Notes under the pieces: model-generated
What the model saw: only the letters and a program-made list of their open reading frames with translations
Databases searched by the model: none
Told to the model about the DNA's origin: nothing
Translations under genes and position numbers: made by a program
Shown here: piece after piece, positions 53,053 to 63,264 of the stretch
How the letters are laid out: each line of letters opens with the position of its first letter
Position numbering within the stretch: position 1 is the first letter of the stretch
NCBI RefSeq assembly: GCF_016107555.1
Contig: NZ_JABASU010000007.1
Span: 47,441-111,440 of the forward strand
Origin: Psychrobacter celer
Lineage (GTDB): Bacteria; Pseudomonadota; Gammaproteobacteria; Pseudomonadales; Moraxellaceae
Length of the DNA stretch: 64,000 nucleotides
Direction: 5' to 3'

Positions 53053-54885
53053 ATGTCTGCTGTCAAATCTGTGCCGCCCAATCAACCGAGTGCAAAAAAA
53101 TCATGGGGCGAGGCCGCCAAGGCTTATTTGGACTCGCGTGTCATTGTGATGCTGTTTTTGGGGTTTTCAGCCGGTATTCCTATCTTACTGATATTTTCTA
53201 GTCTGTCGTTATGGCTAAGAGAAGCGGGTATAGATCGCAGCGTGGTGACGATGTTTAGCTGGGCGGCACTTGGTTACTCGTTTAAGTTTATTTGGGCGCC
53301 TTTGATTGATGCGCTGCCGGTGCCTTTTTTGACCAAGTGGCTGGGACGGCGTCGCAGCTGGATGGTGGTGTCGCAGCTGCTTATCGTATTGGCGATTTTT
53401 TTGATGGCGACCGTCAATCCTGTCAGTGAAGATGTGCTGATTTATATGGCAGGTGCGGCGGTGTTGCTGGGTTTTTCGTCAGCCACCCAAGATATCGTCA
53501 TTGATGCCTATCGTATTGAGCTGGCACCGCCGTCTATGCAGTCGATTTTGTCTTCTATTTATGTGTCAGGCTACCGTATCGGTATGATTGTCGCTGGGGC
53601 AGGTGCGCTGTACTTGGCGGACTATTTTGGCTCGACGGAGGCTTTTTATAGTTATGAAGCATGGCGCAATACCTATTATATTATGGCAGGGGTCATGACA
53701 TTAGGTATCTTGACGACGTTTGCCAGCTATGAGCCGACCGCTGAGATATTGCAAAGCAACAAACAACATCGCAATTTAAAGGTTTTTTTGATTTATTCAG
53801 CGTTGCTGCTCATACCAGGGCTGTTGTTTGGTGTGGCTTATTTACTCAATATGCTGATTAACTTGGCGATCGATACTCCTGTGGCATTGATACCGCAGGT
53901 CGCTCTGCCCAGTATCAAGTTTTACTTTTTGGCATTGGTTGCTTGCGCGCCCTTGCTGCTGCTGTACTTTATTATCAATCAGCCAAAAATCATCAATAAA
54001 GCACCGCTGGTGGCCGAGACGCGTGAAGACTATGTCAGACTGGTATTATTGTTTGTCTTTGCTGTCGTGGCATTTATCGCCGCCTATGTATTGATAGGGC
54101 AGCTCTTGCCGGCGTTTGACGGGGTGTTTGTCAGCTTTGTTAGTGAGACGCTGCATTTATTGATGAGCTTGGCGGTCGCTTTAGTAGCAGGCTTTGCGCT
54201 GGTGCAGGCGGGGCTAGTCAACAAACAAATTGCCATGGCGACATGGATTGAGCCGATTGTTGATTTTTTTAGACGCTATGGTATGAAAGCGCTTTTGCTA
54301 CTGGCGTTGATCGGCTTATATCGTATCTCTGATATCGTCGCTGGGGTCATATCTAATGTGTTTTACCAAGACATGGGCTTTAGCAAAACCGACATCGCCA
54401 ATGCAGTAAAACTGGTTGGGGTGATTATGGCCATCGCTGGTGGCTTTTTGGGTGGACTGTTAGCGCAGCGATTTCGTATCATGCATGCCATGATGATTGG
54501 TGCCATCTTGGCATGTGCGACCAATTTATTGTTTGTGGTTTTGACGTATAATCCAGGCAGCCTGCCTATCATGTATATGGCGGTGATATTTGATAATTTG
54601 GCGGCAGGGCTGGCCAGTGCTGTGTTTATCGCTTTTTTGTCTGCTTTGACGTCCATACGTTTTACGGCTGTGCAGTATGCGATTTTTTCCTCATTGATGA
54701 CCTTGATTCCTAAGGTGATGGGCGGCTATTCTGGCTCTATCGTCGATAGCATGGGTTATCCGTTTTTCTTTATTTTTACCTTTGCCCTCGGGATTCCAAT
54801 TTTGGCGCTGATTTATTTTGTCGATAAACACATCGTCATCGGTGATAATGATGATATTTATGATAATGACGATGATAACCCATAA
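53053..54885 (+). CDS. ampG: AmpG-like muropeptide permease (MFS)
   Basis: Imports GlcNAc-anhydromuropeptides for cell-wall recycling in its known relatives. It has 610 residues with 12-14 hydrophobic segments. The AmpG signature is clear: VIVMLFLGFSAGIPILLIFS, WLREAGIDRSVVTMFSWAAL, FIWAPLIDA, GRRRSWMVVSQL and SSATQDIVIDAYRIEL. The C-terminus is acidic (DNDDIYDNDDD). GGTGAG precedes the ATG. It is longer than E. coli AmpG (491) owing to an extended central loop region. Confidence 0.92.
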   Translation: MSAVKSVPPNQPSAKKSWGEAAKAYLDSRVIVMLFLGFSAGIPILLIFSSLSLWLREAGIDRSVVTMFSWAALGYSFKFIWAPLIDALPVPFLTKWLGRRRSWMVVSQLLIVLAIFLMATVNPVSEDVLIYMAGAAVLLGFSSATQDIVIDAYRIELAPPSMQSILSSIYVSGYRIGMIVAGAGALYLADYFGSTEAFYSYEAWRNTYYIMAGVMTLGILTTFASYEPTAEILQSNKQHRNLKVFLIYSALLLIPGLLFGVAYLLNMLINLAIDTPVALIPQVALPSIKFYFLALVACAPLLLLYFIINQPKIINKAPLVAETREDYVRLVLLFVFAVVAFIAAYVLIGQLLPAFDGVFVSFVSETLHLLMSLAVALVAGFALVQAGLVNKQIAMATWIEPIVDFFRRYGMKALLLLALIGLYRISDIVAGVISNVFYQDMGFSKTDIANAVKLVGVIMAIAGGFLGGLLAQRFRIMHAMMIGAILACATNLLFVVLTYNPGSLPIMYMAVIFDNLAAGLASAVFIAFLSALTSIRFTAVQYAIFSSLMTLIPKVMGGYSGSIVDSMGYPFFFIFTFALGIPILALIYFVDKHIVIGDNDDIYDNDDDNP

Positions 54886-54989
54886 CCCTTAATGACAATG
54901 ATGATAATGGTGCGGGCGCGCCTTCATTGACCAAGGAAAACCCTAATATCGGCGTTTAAGAATATATATGAAAAATATAAACGGTAGTC

Positions 54990-55871
54990 ATGTCCAGTAT
55001 TAAACATCTAAAGCAGTACATTCGCCAGCTATCGGATGATGCTGACAATAGCCGTTTGCCTTCGTTTTGGTTTACAGATTGGCTGCTGGCGGTCATTGAT
55101 AAACCGTCCTTGTTTTTGATCACTGACGAAGAGTATCAGCTGACAGAAAGTGAGCTTGCGCAGTTTTATGCAGGTATCGAAAAACTGCAGGCTGGTACCC
55201 CATTGGCATATCTGACTGGTCAACAAGCGTTTTGGTCGCTTAGCTTTACTGTCAATGAGCATACCCTCATTCCTCGGCCCGACACCGAGGTATTGGTCGA
55301 GCAAGTACTACAATGGATACAATCGCAGCCGATAAATGACGAGCATCCTACACCAAAATATCTTTTGGATTTAGGCACTGGCTCAGGCTGTATCGCGATC
55401 AGTTTGGCGCATGAGCTAAAGCACCACTTGCGATATGCTCATTGGCATACTGTTGCGCTCGATGTCTCGCCTGAAGCGCTAGAGGTTGCTAAACATAATG
55501 CGCTAATCAATGAAGTGGGGGAGATTGATTTTATCCAAAGCAGTTGGTATGAGTCGCTGCCGACCGACAGGATGTTTGATGTGATTGTCTCAAACCCACC
55601 TTATATCGATGAGGAAGATGCGCACTTGGCACACTTGAGAGCCGAGCCAATGAGCGCTCTTAGTGCGCCCAATCATGGTCTGGCTGATATCGAGCATATC
55701 ACGCAGCTGGCACCTAAATACTTGCGTGCAGGCGGGCTACTGGCGCTAGAGCACGGATTTGATCAAGGCGAGGCGGTGCGTCAGATACTCTCGTCCCATG
55801 GCTTTGGCGGGATACAGACGGTGCAAGACTATGGCGGAAACGATCGGGTGACGCTGGGGCATCTGGCATAA
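54990..55871 (+). CDS. prmC: Peptide chain release factor N5-glutamine methyltransferase
   Basis: Methylates the GGQ glutamine of release factors RF1 and RF2. It has 293 residues. TPLAYLTGQQAFWSLSFTVN, the SAM motif LLDLGTGSGCIAISLA and the catalytic NPPY in VIVSNPPYIDEEDAHL are all present. The usual partner prfA is not upstream; the gene instead follows ampG by 104 bases and precedes the moeB-like gene. The ribosome binding site is weak. Confidence 0.95.
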   Translation: MSSIKHLKQYIRQLSDDADNSRLPSFWFTDWLLAVIDKPSLFLITDEEYQLTESELAQFYAGIEKLQAGTPLAYLTGQQAFWSLSFTVNEHTLIPRPDTEVLVEQVLQWIQSQPINDEHPTPKYLLDLGTGSGCIAISLAHELKHHLRYAHWHTVALDVSPEALEVAKHNALINEVGEIDFIQSSWYESLPTDRMFDVIVSNPPYIDEEDAHLAHLRAEPMSALSAPNHGLADIEHITQLAPKYLRAGGLLALEHGFDQGEAVRQILSSHGFGGIQTVQDYGGNDRVTLGHLA

Positions 55872-55918
55872 AGGGCTTTTTAGATGTTTTTTCTAACAAA
55901 TCGTGGTGAAAGAGTGTG

Positions 55919-56722
55919 ATGAAAGGTATGACGCAGGCGACAGAGACACAGCCGCTATCAGATAGCGAGCTAATGCGTTATGCGCGGCAGATACTGCTAG
56001 AGGGCTGGGATGTCGATGCTCAGTTACGTTTAAAATCAGCGCGCGTCGTTATGATAGGAGCCGGTGGCCTTGGGTGTCCGGCTTCTGAAACGCTGGTACG
56101 GGCGGGGCTTGGACAAATCCATTTGATTGATGATGATGTGATTGAGGCCAGCAATCTGCAGCGGCAGACGCTGTTTTTACCTAGTGACATCGGCAAAGCC
56201 AAAGCTCTGACAGCCGCGCAGATGTTAGAAAAAATCAATCCGTTGATAAAGGCGCGTGGGTCAGTGGCAAGGCTGAGCGAAGACAATGCCTATGAGCTAC
56301 TGGGCATAGCATCTGGTAAGCCTGATTTATTATTGGACTGTACGGACAATTTTGCTACCCGCGATATGATCAATCGTATCAGTGTGCGCTATCAGCTTCC
56401 GTTATTGTCTGCCTCAGCGATCGCCATGCAAGGGCAGCTGGCCTTGTATGAGCCGCATCGGCAGACGGGCTGCTATCATTGTGTCTTTGGCTCGGTGCTC
56501 ATCGATGCAGAGGCAGATGAGCGAAACTGTGCCAACTCGGGTGTGCTGGCAAGTACGACCGCGATTATGGGTAACCTACAAGCCAATGCGGCGCTGCAAT
56601 ATCTAGGATTAACCAAAAATCCACTGACAAATAAGCTACTGATATGGGATGGTAGCCAGATGCAGCAGCGGCTGATGGGCTATCGTCCAGACCCAGCGTG
56701 CCCTGTCTGCGCCCATGCCTAA
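55919..56722 (+). CDS. moeB: HesA/MoeB/ThiF-family adenylyltransferase
   Basis: An E1-like enzyme that adenylates the C-terminal Gly of a ubiquitin-like sulfur carrier (MoaD or ThiS). ATP-binding GAGGLGCPASETLVRAGLG, the LQRQTLF arginine motif, LLDCTDNFATRD and the zinc cysteines (TGCYHC and CPVC near the end) are present. The catalytic Cys is likely the one in ERNCANSGVLAS. At 267 residues it lacks the rhodanese domain of longer MoeB relatives. The ATG at 55919 is favoured, but an ATG four codons later (55928) is possible. MoeB versus ThiF cannot be settled here. The gene overlaps the next one by 8 bases. Confidence 0.9.
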   Translation: MKGMTQATETQPLSDSELMRYARQILLEGWDVDAQLRLKSARVVMIGAGGLGCPASETLVRAGLGQIHLIDDDVIEASNLQRQTLFLPSDIGKAKALTAAQMLEKINPLIKARGSVARLSEDNAYELLGIASGKPDLLLDCTDNFATRDMINRISVRYQLPLLSASAIAMQGQLALYEPHRQTGCYHCVFGSVLIDAEADERNCANSGVLASTTAIMGNLQANAALQYLGLTKNPLTNKLLIWDGSQMQQRLMGYRPDPACPVCAHA

Positions 56723-58073
56723 ACTCAATCGATCGTGGTATAAGTTATTTTTTATGAAAATTCATCGTCCGCATTTATTAAAACACACTTTCAATGTCGT
56801 CAATCGGGTTCGTCAAACTGCAAGTGTGGCAGGTCTCTCGGCGCTCAGAGTCGCCAAAGGTGAAAAGCCAGACGCGAGGCTATTAAAAGAAACCTTTGAG
56901 CAGCTTGGTACTACTTATATCAAGATAGGCCAGTTTATCGCCAGCACGCCATCGTTGTTTCCGCGTGAGTATGTCAAGGCGTTTCAGAGCTGTTTGGATC
57001 AAACCACGCCATTGTCGTACACCTATATCGAGCAGGTATTAAATGAAGAGCTGGCAACGGATGGCATGACGCTTGAGGATAAGTTTGCACATATCGACCC
57101 GACACCGCTGGCGTCGGCGTCTATCGCCCAAGTGCATGCTGCGCGTCTACATAATGGTGATGAGGTGGTGCTCAAGGTACAAAAACCTGGTGTCGAGACC
57201 ATCATGCAGACGGATTTGGGCGTATTGTATGGCGTTACCAAGCTGCTTGAGCTGCTGATGCCATCGATGAAGTTTGCCAGTATCGCACCGATCATCGATG
57301 AGATTCGGTTGCGTATGCTGGCCGAGACGGATTTTATCGCTGAAGCGCAAAACATTCGAGATTTTCAGCAGTTTTTAGCGGTATCTGGCAATACTCGCGT
57401 GGTCGCGCCCAAAGTATATGAGGCGCTGACCACCAAGCGCGTGTTGACCATGAGCCGATTGTATGGGGTGTCAATGGTCGATGAAGTGCTGATGCGTCAG
57501 TACTGTGCCGACCCTGCACAGGTGATGGCTGATACTTTAAACACCTGGTTTGCCAGTTTGATGCTGTGTAATAGTTTCCATGCAGATTTGCATGCGGGTA
57601 ATTTGATGCTGCTGACCGATGGACGCATTGGCTTTTTAGACTTTGGAATCGTGGGTAGGCTCAAAGCTGAGAGCTGGCGCGCTTGTATGGGAATGATGCA
57701 GGCCATGCAAGACAGTGACTATCAAGCGATGGCACGTCATATGGTCGATATGGAAATGACGCACGAGAGCCATCAGGTGGATGTCGCCGCACTGGGCGAT
57801 GACTTGCAGCGCATGATGCAGACCATCATGGCAGAGGACAAAGCTTTTACCAGCGGTGTGCCATTTAATAGTAAAGAGCAAGCTGACGAGCTCAACCAGA
57901 TGATGCTAGAGATCGTGGAAGTTGGCAAACGTCATGGTATTCACTTCCCGCGGGACTTTGCCTTATTGACCAAGCAGATGCTGTATTTTGATCGTTTTAT
58001 GCGTACGCTTGCGCCCGATATGGACATGTTTAGCGATCAGCGGGTACAGATGCTGGGCCAGACGGTGAACTAA
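56715..58073 (+). CDS. UbiB/AarF-family (ABC1) atypical kinase
   Basis: A 452-residue member of the UbiB/ADCK family, linked to ubiquinone synthesis and lipid metabolism. Family marks are the KxGQ motif in YIKIGQFIASTPSLFP, the Ala-rich loop LASASIAQVHAA, and the kinase-like FHADLHAGNLMLL and GFLDFGIVG. The gene starts inside the end of the moeB-like gene. A later in-frame ATG (56754, Met14) is an alternative start. It does not lie in a ubiE-ubiJ-ubiB cluster, so it may be an additional ABC1 kinase. Confidence 0.9.
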   Translation: MPKLNRSWYKLFFMKIHRPHLLKHTFNVVNRVRQTASVAGLSALRVAKGEKPDARLLKETFEQLGTTYIKIGQFIASTPSLFPREYVKAFQSCLDQTTPLSYTYIEQVLNEELATDGMTLEDKFAHIDPTPLASASIAQVHAARLHNGDEVVLKVQKPGVETIMQTDLGVLYGVTKLLELLMPSMKFASIAPIIDEIRLRMLAETDFIAEAQNIRDFQQFLAVSGNTRVVAPKVYEALTTKRVLTMSRLYGVSMVDEVLMRQYCADPAQVMADTLNTWFASLMLCNSFHADLHAGNLMLLTDGRIGFLDFGIVGRLKAESWRACMGMMQAMQDSDYQAMARHMVDMEMTHESHQVDVAALGDDLQRMMQTIMAEDKAFTSGVPFNSKEQADELNQMMLEIVEVGKRHGIHFPRDFALLTKQMLYFDRFMRTLAPDMDMFSDQRVQMLGQTVN

Positions 58074-58116
58074 AATCACAAATGATTGTACCTGTTGTCT
58101 CTATTGCACCTATTAT

Positions 58117-58170
58117 ACCTAGGGCGTGTCCTTGGTTAGAGCCAAGTCGCCAGCGCGGCACGCCCTAATA
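58117..58170. repeat. Short inverted-repeat element, TAGGGCGTGYC ends
   Basis: TAGGGCGTGTC on the left and GGCACGCCCTA on the right frame an inner hairpin (CTTGG-TTAGAG-CCAAG). The ends resemble those at 13779-13850. It lies between the kinase gene and the Lrp-type gene and might also act as a weak terminator for either. Confidence 0.5.
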
Positions 58171-58176
58171 TAGCCG

Positions 58177-58665
58177 TCAAACCACATTGCGGCTAAACAC
58201 TTCTCGCAGCTCAAAGCTTGTATGTACTTGGGCGACACCCTCGATACGATTGAGGCGATGCAATAAAAACTCCTCATAATGCGCCATATCGCGTACCCGC
58301 ACCTTAATCAGATAGTCCTCTGTGCGACCGGTGACGATACTACAGCTCACCACTTCATCAAAGCTTTGAATTTTTGACTCAAATATCTCAAAACGCTCGG
58401 CAGTATGACGATCCATGCTGATGGCGATAAAGACGGCAAGCGGGTAGCCGAGCTTTTGCGCGTCTGTTTGTGTGTGGTAGCCGGTGATGATGCCAGTGTC
58501 TTCTAAGCGCTTGATGCGGCGCGCGCATGGCGTCGCCGAAAGATTGACCTGCTCTGCCAGCTCCGTGATACTCATGCGCGCTTGCGTCTGCAGCAAGCGT
58601 AATAGCGCTCTGTCGGTCTCGTCAATCTCTACAGAAAACCCTTTATCAATATAGCTGTTTGACAT
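58177..58665 (-). CDS. Lrp/AsnC-family transcriptional regulator
   Basis: A 162-residue regulator. The N-terminal helix-turn-helix is DRALLRLLQTQARMSITELA followed by VNLSATPCARRIKRLEDTG. The RAM/AsnC ligand-binding domain (about 80-155) follows with VSCSIVTGRTEDYLIKVRV. It is divergent from leuA with a 218-base gap, so control of leuA in response to leucine or another amino acid is plausible. The gene symbol lrp is not given because several paralogues are usual. Confidence 0.92.
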   Translation of the reverse strand: MSNSYIDKGFSVEIDETDRALLRLLQTQARMSITELAEQVNLSATPCARRIKRLEDTGIITGYHTQTDAQKLGYPLAVFIAISMDRHTAERFEIFESKIQSFDEVVSCSIVTGRTEDYLIKVRVRDMAHYEEFLLHRLNRIEGVAQVHTSFELREVFSRNVV

Positions 58666-58883
58666 AAATATCCATCTTATTAGTGAAATGTACTAATTAT
58701 ATTGATAAATGCAGAGTTTTTCACCAAAATAGCACCAAATAAGACAAAAGAAAGCTGATTTTCGGCTGACAAACTTTGATATTATGATGGCATAAAGAGT
58801 GGTTATCTCGTATGATAAACATAAATCCAATCATCAACCATCCTGTAAAACCCGTAACCCTTGATACCATCTAAGGATTGATT

Positions 58884-60668
58884 ATGTCTGACCAAGCCAC
58901 ACGCACGGCGACAAGTACAGCTGCCAAAATCACCCCAAAAAATACTGCTTTTGATTATAAAAAGTATCGTCCATTTGCGTTTGCTCCTGCGCTGCCAGAT
59001 CGCACATGGCCGAGCAAAACAATCGACAAAGCACCAATCTGGGCAAGCGTGGATCTGCGTGATGGTAACCAAGCACTGATTGATCCGATGACCATCGAGC
59101 AAAAAATGCGCTTTTTTAAGACTTTGGTTGCCGTCGGTTTTAAAGAGATCGAAATCGGCTTTCCATCGGCCGCGCAGGTTGAGTTTGATTTTGCCCGCAA
59201 ACTTATCGAAGAAAACCATGTGCCTGATGATGTCACCTTACAAGTATTGGTACAGGCGCGTGAGCATTTGATCGCTCGTACCTTTGAGTCGTTGAAGGGC
59301 GCTAAGCGGGCGATTGTCCACGTTTATAACTCAACGAGCCGTGTCCAACGCGAAAAAGTCTATGGTAAAGACAAAGCCGAGATCAAAGAGATAGCAATCG
59401 CTGGGGCCAATCTATTGGTAGATTATGCAGCCAAATATCCTGAAACCGAATGGGTCTTTCAGTATTCTCCTGAGAGCTTTAGCCAGACAGAGACTGAATA
59501 TGCGGTGGAAGTCTGCGATGCTGTCTGTGAAGTATGGCAACCCCAAAATGGGCAGGAAGTGATTTTAAACTTACCCGCCACGGTTGAGGCCTCTATGCCC
59601 AATGTCTTTGCCGATCAGGTTGAGTATTTTTGTCGCCATCTCACCCACAGAGAGCACGTGACGGTCAGTTTGCATACGCACAATGATCGCGGCTGCGCGG
59701 TGGCAGCCGCAGAGCTTGGCGTCTTGGCGGGTGCTGATCGTATCGAGGGCACGTTGCTCGGAAATGGCGAGCGCACAGGTAACATGGATGTCATGGTCAT
59801 GGCCATGAACTTATTTAGCCAAGGTGTCGATCCTGAGCTTGATTTTAGCAACATGAGCGAAATCGTACAGGTGGTGAGCGAGTGTAATAACTTGCCACTG
59901 CATCCGCGTCATCCGTATGTCGGTGAGCTGGTGTTTACCGCCTTTAGTGGCTCGCACCAAGACGCCATCAAAAAATCGCTCGATTATAATGAAAGACATC
60001 AAGACGAGACGGACGATATCTGGGATGTGGCCTATCTGCCAATTGATCCTGCGCATATTGGTCGTAGCTACCAAGATGTCGTCCGTATCAACAGCCAATC
60101 GGGTAAAGGCGGCGTCGCTTATATCTTGCAGCGTAACTACGGCTTTAATTTGCCGCGCTGGATGCAGATTGACTTTAGCGGTGTGGTACAAAAACAAGCC
60201 GAACGCGTGGCGCGCGAATTGCAAAACGACGAAATCTTGCAAACCTTTGAAGACACCTATCTGCAGCAAGGCAGCTTTGAGCTATTAGACTATAGTGTCA
60301 ATAATAAAGGCGGCGAGGTCTACTTTAATGGTCAAGTGCAGATGAATGGCGATATCATCGACATCGATGGTACTGGTAATGGGCCGCTGTCGTCCTTTAT
60401 CAATGGTCTGGCCCAACATACAGGAAAGTCATTGCACATCATCAATTATGCTGAGCATGCAATCAACCCGCAGCATAATAGTGGTCATGGCATCGATGAT
60501 GATACCAATCGAGATAATAAAACCAACGCCAATGCCGCCGCTTACATTCAGTTAAATGTCGATGGTGAGGTGTACTCTGGTATCGGTACGTGCAGCAGTA
60601 CGGTATCGGCGATGCTAAAAGGCGCGCTATCGGCCTTTGCTCAGGCAGTCAGTGCGGTCGCCGCCTAA
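58884..60668 (+). CDS. leuA: 2-isopropylmalate synthase
   Basis: The first committed enzyme of leucine synthesis. The ATG at 58884 is chosen because AAGGA lies 6 bases before it (the TTG at 58878 is unlikely), giving 594 residues. IWASVDLRDGNQALIDPMT is the metal and substrate motif; VSLHTHNDRGCAVAAAELGV holds the metal-binding His pair. The C-terminal LeuA dimer domain carries the leucine feedback site (IDGTGNGPLSSFING). It belongs to the longer LeuA type also seen in Actinobacteria and yeast rather than the 523-residue E. coli type. Confidence 0.95.
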   Translation: MSDQATRTATSTAAKITPKNTAFDYKKYRPFAFAPALPDRTWPSKTIDKAPIWASVDLRDGNQALIDPMTIEQKMRFFKTLVAVGFKEIEIGFPSAAQVEFDFARKLIEENHVPDDVTLQVLVQAREHLIARTFESLKGAKRAIVHVYNSTSRVQREKVYGKDKAEIKEIAIAGANLLVDYAAKYPETEWVFQYSPESFSQTETEYAVEVCDAVCEVWQPQNGQEVILNLPATVEASMPNVFADQVEYFCRHLTHREHVTVSLHTHNDRGCAVAAAELGVLAGADRIEGTLLGNGERTGNMDVMVMAMNLFSQGVDPELDFSNMSEIVQVVSECNNLPLHPRHPYVGELVFTAFSGSHQDAIKKSLDYNERHQDETDDIWDVAYLPIDPAHIGRSYQDVVRINSQSGKGGVAYILQRNYGFNLPRWMQIDFSGVVQKQAERVARELQNDEILQTFEDTYLQQGSFELLDYSVNNKGGEVYFNGQVQMNGDIIDIDGTGNGPLSSFINGLAQHTGKSLHIINYAEHAINPQHNSGHGIDDDTNRDNKTNANAAAYIQLNVDGEVYSGIGTCSSTVSAMLKGALSAFAQAVSAVAA

Positions 60669-60708
60669 ACCTGACAGCGGGTGATATAGCCCTACTATTG
60701 GTTATTAT

Positions 60709-60758
60709 AACGTCATAGCGTTTTGCATCATGCAAGCGGCGCTATGGCGTTGTTTTGT
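60709..60758 (+). terminator. Terminator hairpin after leuA
   Basis: AACGTCATAGCG and CGCTATGGCGTT pair around an inner TTGCA-TCA-TGCAA stem, followed by GTTTTGTGT. It is a two-tier hairpin with a moderate T-tract. Confidence 0.75.
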
Positions 60759-60882
60759 GTGAGTCATAGGCAGCACTGGTGGCGTTACGACTGATAGCAT
60801 AAAGTTACTTGTGTTTTTGGTGTCTAAGACTTACGCTAATGTATATAGCACCTACTATAAAACAATAAATCAAAGGTTAATT

Positions 60883-61503
60883 ATGGAACCTATATCATTT
60901 GCTTCATTTACTTTGGCTTCTATTTTGGCCTCGTTGCCTGCCAATGGTGAAGTCGTGACCAAACCGACCATCACGACCCATATCAGTCCTGCTATCGCGG
61001 GGCAGTGGGAGATAGATTTGGACAGTAGTATCACGATGACCAAAGACGCGCAGGCGCGGCAAGCGGCCCGAAAAGAGAGATTGGCGTCAGCGAATAGCGA
61101 GCCGAAGATTAAGGAGGGCGCAGCAGGCGGGATACTCACACAAAGCGAGGAGCGCATCCTACAGACTGAGCCAAACACCGATCAAAACTTACTCGCCTCA
61201 ACCAAGAAGTCTAATCAATGCCGTGAGTTGTATAACTTTGGTGCGGATAATGAGATGTGGGCGGTAAGTGGTAAGGAGTGGACGTACGGACGTTACTTGG
61301 TGACACACCGCGAGGAAGGGCTGCCTATTATCGCCCTCAAGACTGTTTATGACAATAACGAAGTAGACTGCTCAGGCAATCAAATTGATCAGACCGATGA
61401 GGCACTCATTGCGTTTTTGTACCATGATGGCAACCAAATGCAGTGGTGCGCGGATCCTGAGGGTAACGAATGTTTTATGAATTTTCATAGAATCCTGCCG
61501 TAA
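60883..61503 (+). CDS. Hypothetical protein, possibly exported
   Basis: A 206-residue protein of unknown family. The start at 60883 is chosen because AAAGG lies 6 bases before it; a frame from 60811 has no such site. The first 20 residues (PISFASFTLASILASLPANG) are hydrophobic but lack basic residues, so export is uncertain. A charged helical stretch follows (about 50-70), then a C-terminal domain with Cys residues (NQCRELYNFG, EVDCSGNQID, QWCADPEGNECFMNF) that could form disulfides. A terminator follows. Confidence 0.7.
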   Translation: MEPISFASFTLASILASLPANGEVVTKPTITTHISPAIAGQWEIDLDSSITMTKDAQARQAARKERLASANSEPKIKEGAAGGILTQSEERILQTEPNTDQNLLASTKKSNQCRELYNFGADNEMWAVSGKEWTYGRYLVTHREEGLPIIALKTVYDNNEVDCSGNQIDQTDEALIAFLYHDGNQMQWCADPEGNECFMNFHRILP

Positions 61504-61653
61504 GCTCTCATAAAGGCTGATATGGTTAAATCCCTAAAAACTGATATCGCGCTGCTAGAAGGGGTTTGCGCAGCATCGAGCGGCGTAGATATAGCGGGCC
61601 AATAAAACTGATATCAGTAGCCTTGTCTTTATCTGTATATGTCTTATTTGGTC

Positions 61654-61687
61654 AAAAAAACCGCCAATCAACGATTGGCGGTTTTTT
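61654..61687. terminator. Bidirectional intrinsic terminator between the hypothetical gene and accC
   Basis: AAAAAACCGCCAATC and GATTGGCGGTTTTTT pair perfectly with a 3-base loop and A/T runs on both sides, between converging genes. Confidence 0.93.
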
Positions 61688-61710
61688 ATTGAGGCATACA
61701 GCAAACTAAA

Positions 61711-63072
61711 TTATGAGTCGGCTTTGGCATGGTTGGGCGTCAAAAGCTCTCTTTCTAAGTAGTGAATGTTTTGGGCTTCATGGACAAAATTGTCATCCGC
61801 CAAAATCACATCGCGATGCAGCGGTATATTGGTTTTGATGCCTTCAATGACGAGCTCATCAAGCGCATGCAGGGTCTTGGACACCGCTTGTTGGCGCGTT
61901 TGACCATGGCAAATCAGCTTGCCAATGAGTGAGTCATAATAGGTCGGTATTTCATAGCCAGGGTAGAGGTGTGAATCAAAACGCACGCCTGCACCGCTTG
62001 GTGTAAACAGCTGAGAGATGGTGCCTGGGCAAGGGACAAAAGTAGCGGCGTCCTCGGCATTGATACGGCACTCAATCGCATGACCTTGTACTTCGATCTC
62101 GCTTTGACGATAAGACAGACCATAACCGGCTGCGATTTTGAGCTGTTCGACGACCACGTCGATACCGGTGATCATCTCAGTCACAGGATGCTCTACTTGC
62201 ACGCGCGTGTTCATCTCGATAAAGAAAAACTCGTTGTTTTCGAACAAAAACTCAAAGGTGCCCGCGCCGCGATATTTGACCAGCTCGCACGCTTTTACGC
62301 AGGCTTTTAAGATAGGCTCGCGCACATCGTCTGGGATATCAGGGGCAGGGGCTTCTTCTAGTACTTTTTGGTGGCGACGCTGTAGTGAGCAATCACGGTC
62401 ATAGAGGTGAATGGCGTTACCATTACCATCCCCTAATACTTGTATCTCTACGTGGCGCGGGTTTTGTAGATAGCGCTCCATATAGACGGTGTCATCACCG
62501 AACCACAGCTCCGCTTCTTGTTTGGCGGCTTGTACTTGTCCAATCAGCTCATCAAAACGCTCGACCACGCGCATGCCGCGACCACCACCACCAGCGGCAG
62601 CTTTGATCAAAAGAGGAAAGCCGATATTGCGGGCTTGCTCTTCGGCATTGTGCAAGGTAACTGCGCCCACAGAGCCTGGAACGGTTGGCACGCCTGCTTT
62701 TTTCATGGCATTAATCGCCGAGACTTTGTTGCCCATTAAGCGGATATGATCGGCATTGGGACCGACGAAGGTCAGTCCTGCTTCTTCTACTTGTTCGGCA
62801 AATTCAGCATTTTCAGATAAAAAACCGTAGCCTGGATGGATGGCGTCAGCACCCGTTATTTCTGCCGCCGTCAAGATCGTATTGATATCGAGGTAGCTTT
62901 GGTTGGCATTGGGTTTGCCGATACAGATAGCTTCGTCAACAAAGCGCAGATGCATAAGATTGGCATCTGCGGTGGAGTAGACGCCGACGGTTTCGATACC
63001 TAACGCCTTACAGGCTCGAACGATACGTAGGGCGATTTCACCTCTATTGGCAATGAGCAGTTTTTTTATCAT
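61711..63072 (-). CDS. accC: Acetyl-CoA carboxylase, biotin carboxylase subunit
   Basis: Carboxylates biotin on BCCP in fatty acid synthesis. It has 453 residues, close to E. coli AccC (449). [20 protein letters not shown] at the start, the ATP-grasp loop [17 protein letters not shown], the catalytic [18 protein letters not shown] and [11 protein letters not shown] are present. AAGGA lies 8 bases before the ATG. accB lies just upstream on the same strand. Confidence 0.98.
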   Translation of the reverse strand: MIKKLLIANRGEIALRIVRACKALGIETVGVYSTADANLMHLRFVDEAICIGKPNANQSYLDINTILTAAEITGADAIHPGYGFLSENAEFAEQVEEAGLTFVGPNADHIRLMGNKVSAINAMKKAGVPTVPGSVGAVTLHNAEEQARNIGFPLLIKAAAGGGGRGMRVVERFDELIGQVQAAKQEAELWFGDDTVYMERYLQNPRHVEIQVLGDGNGNAIHLYDRDCSLQRRHQKVLEEAPAPDIPDDVREPILKACVKACELVKYRGAGTFEFLFENNEFFFIEMNTRVQVEHPVTEMITGIDVVVEQLKIAAGYGLSYRQSEIEVQGHAIECRINAEDAATFVPCPGTISQLFTPSGAGVRFDSHLYPGYEIPTYYDSLIGKLICHGQTRQQAVSKTLHALDELVIEGIKTNIPLHRDVILADDNFVHEAQNIHYLERELLTPNHAKADS

Positions 63073-63264
63073 GGGGTCATCCTTTTTGACGCGGCAGACA
63101 TTGATTGAGCCTTGATGGGGAGCTTCGGCATTTGATATCCGTATTCGGCATCGGTAGATAGTGACAGCTTACAACAACGTAAAACGGTATAAAGTGCCAA
63201 AATAAGGTGCCGAAATAAAGTGCTAAAGACTCAATCAGTATGAAGTAAAGTGAGGCAAATATCG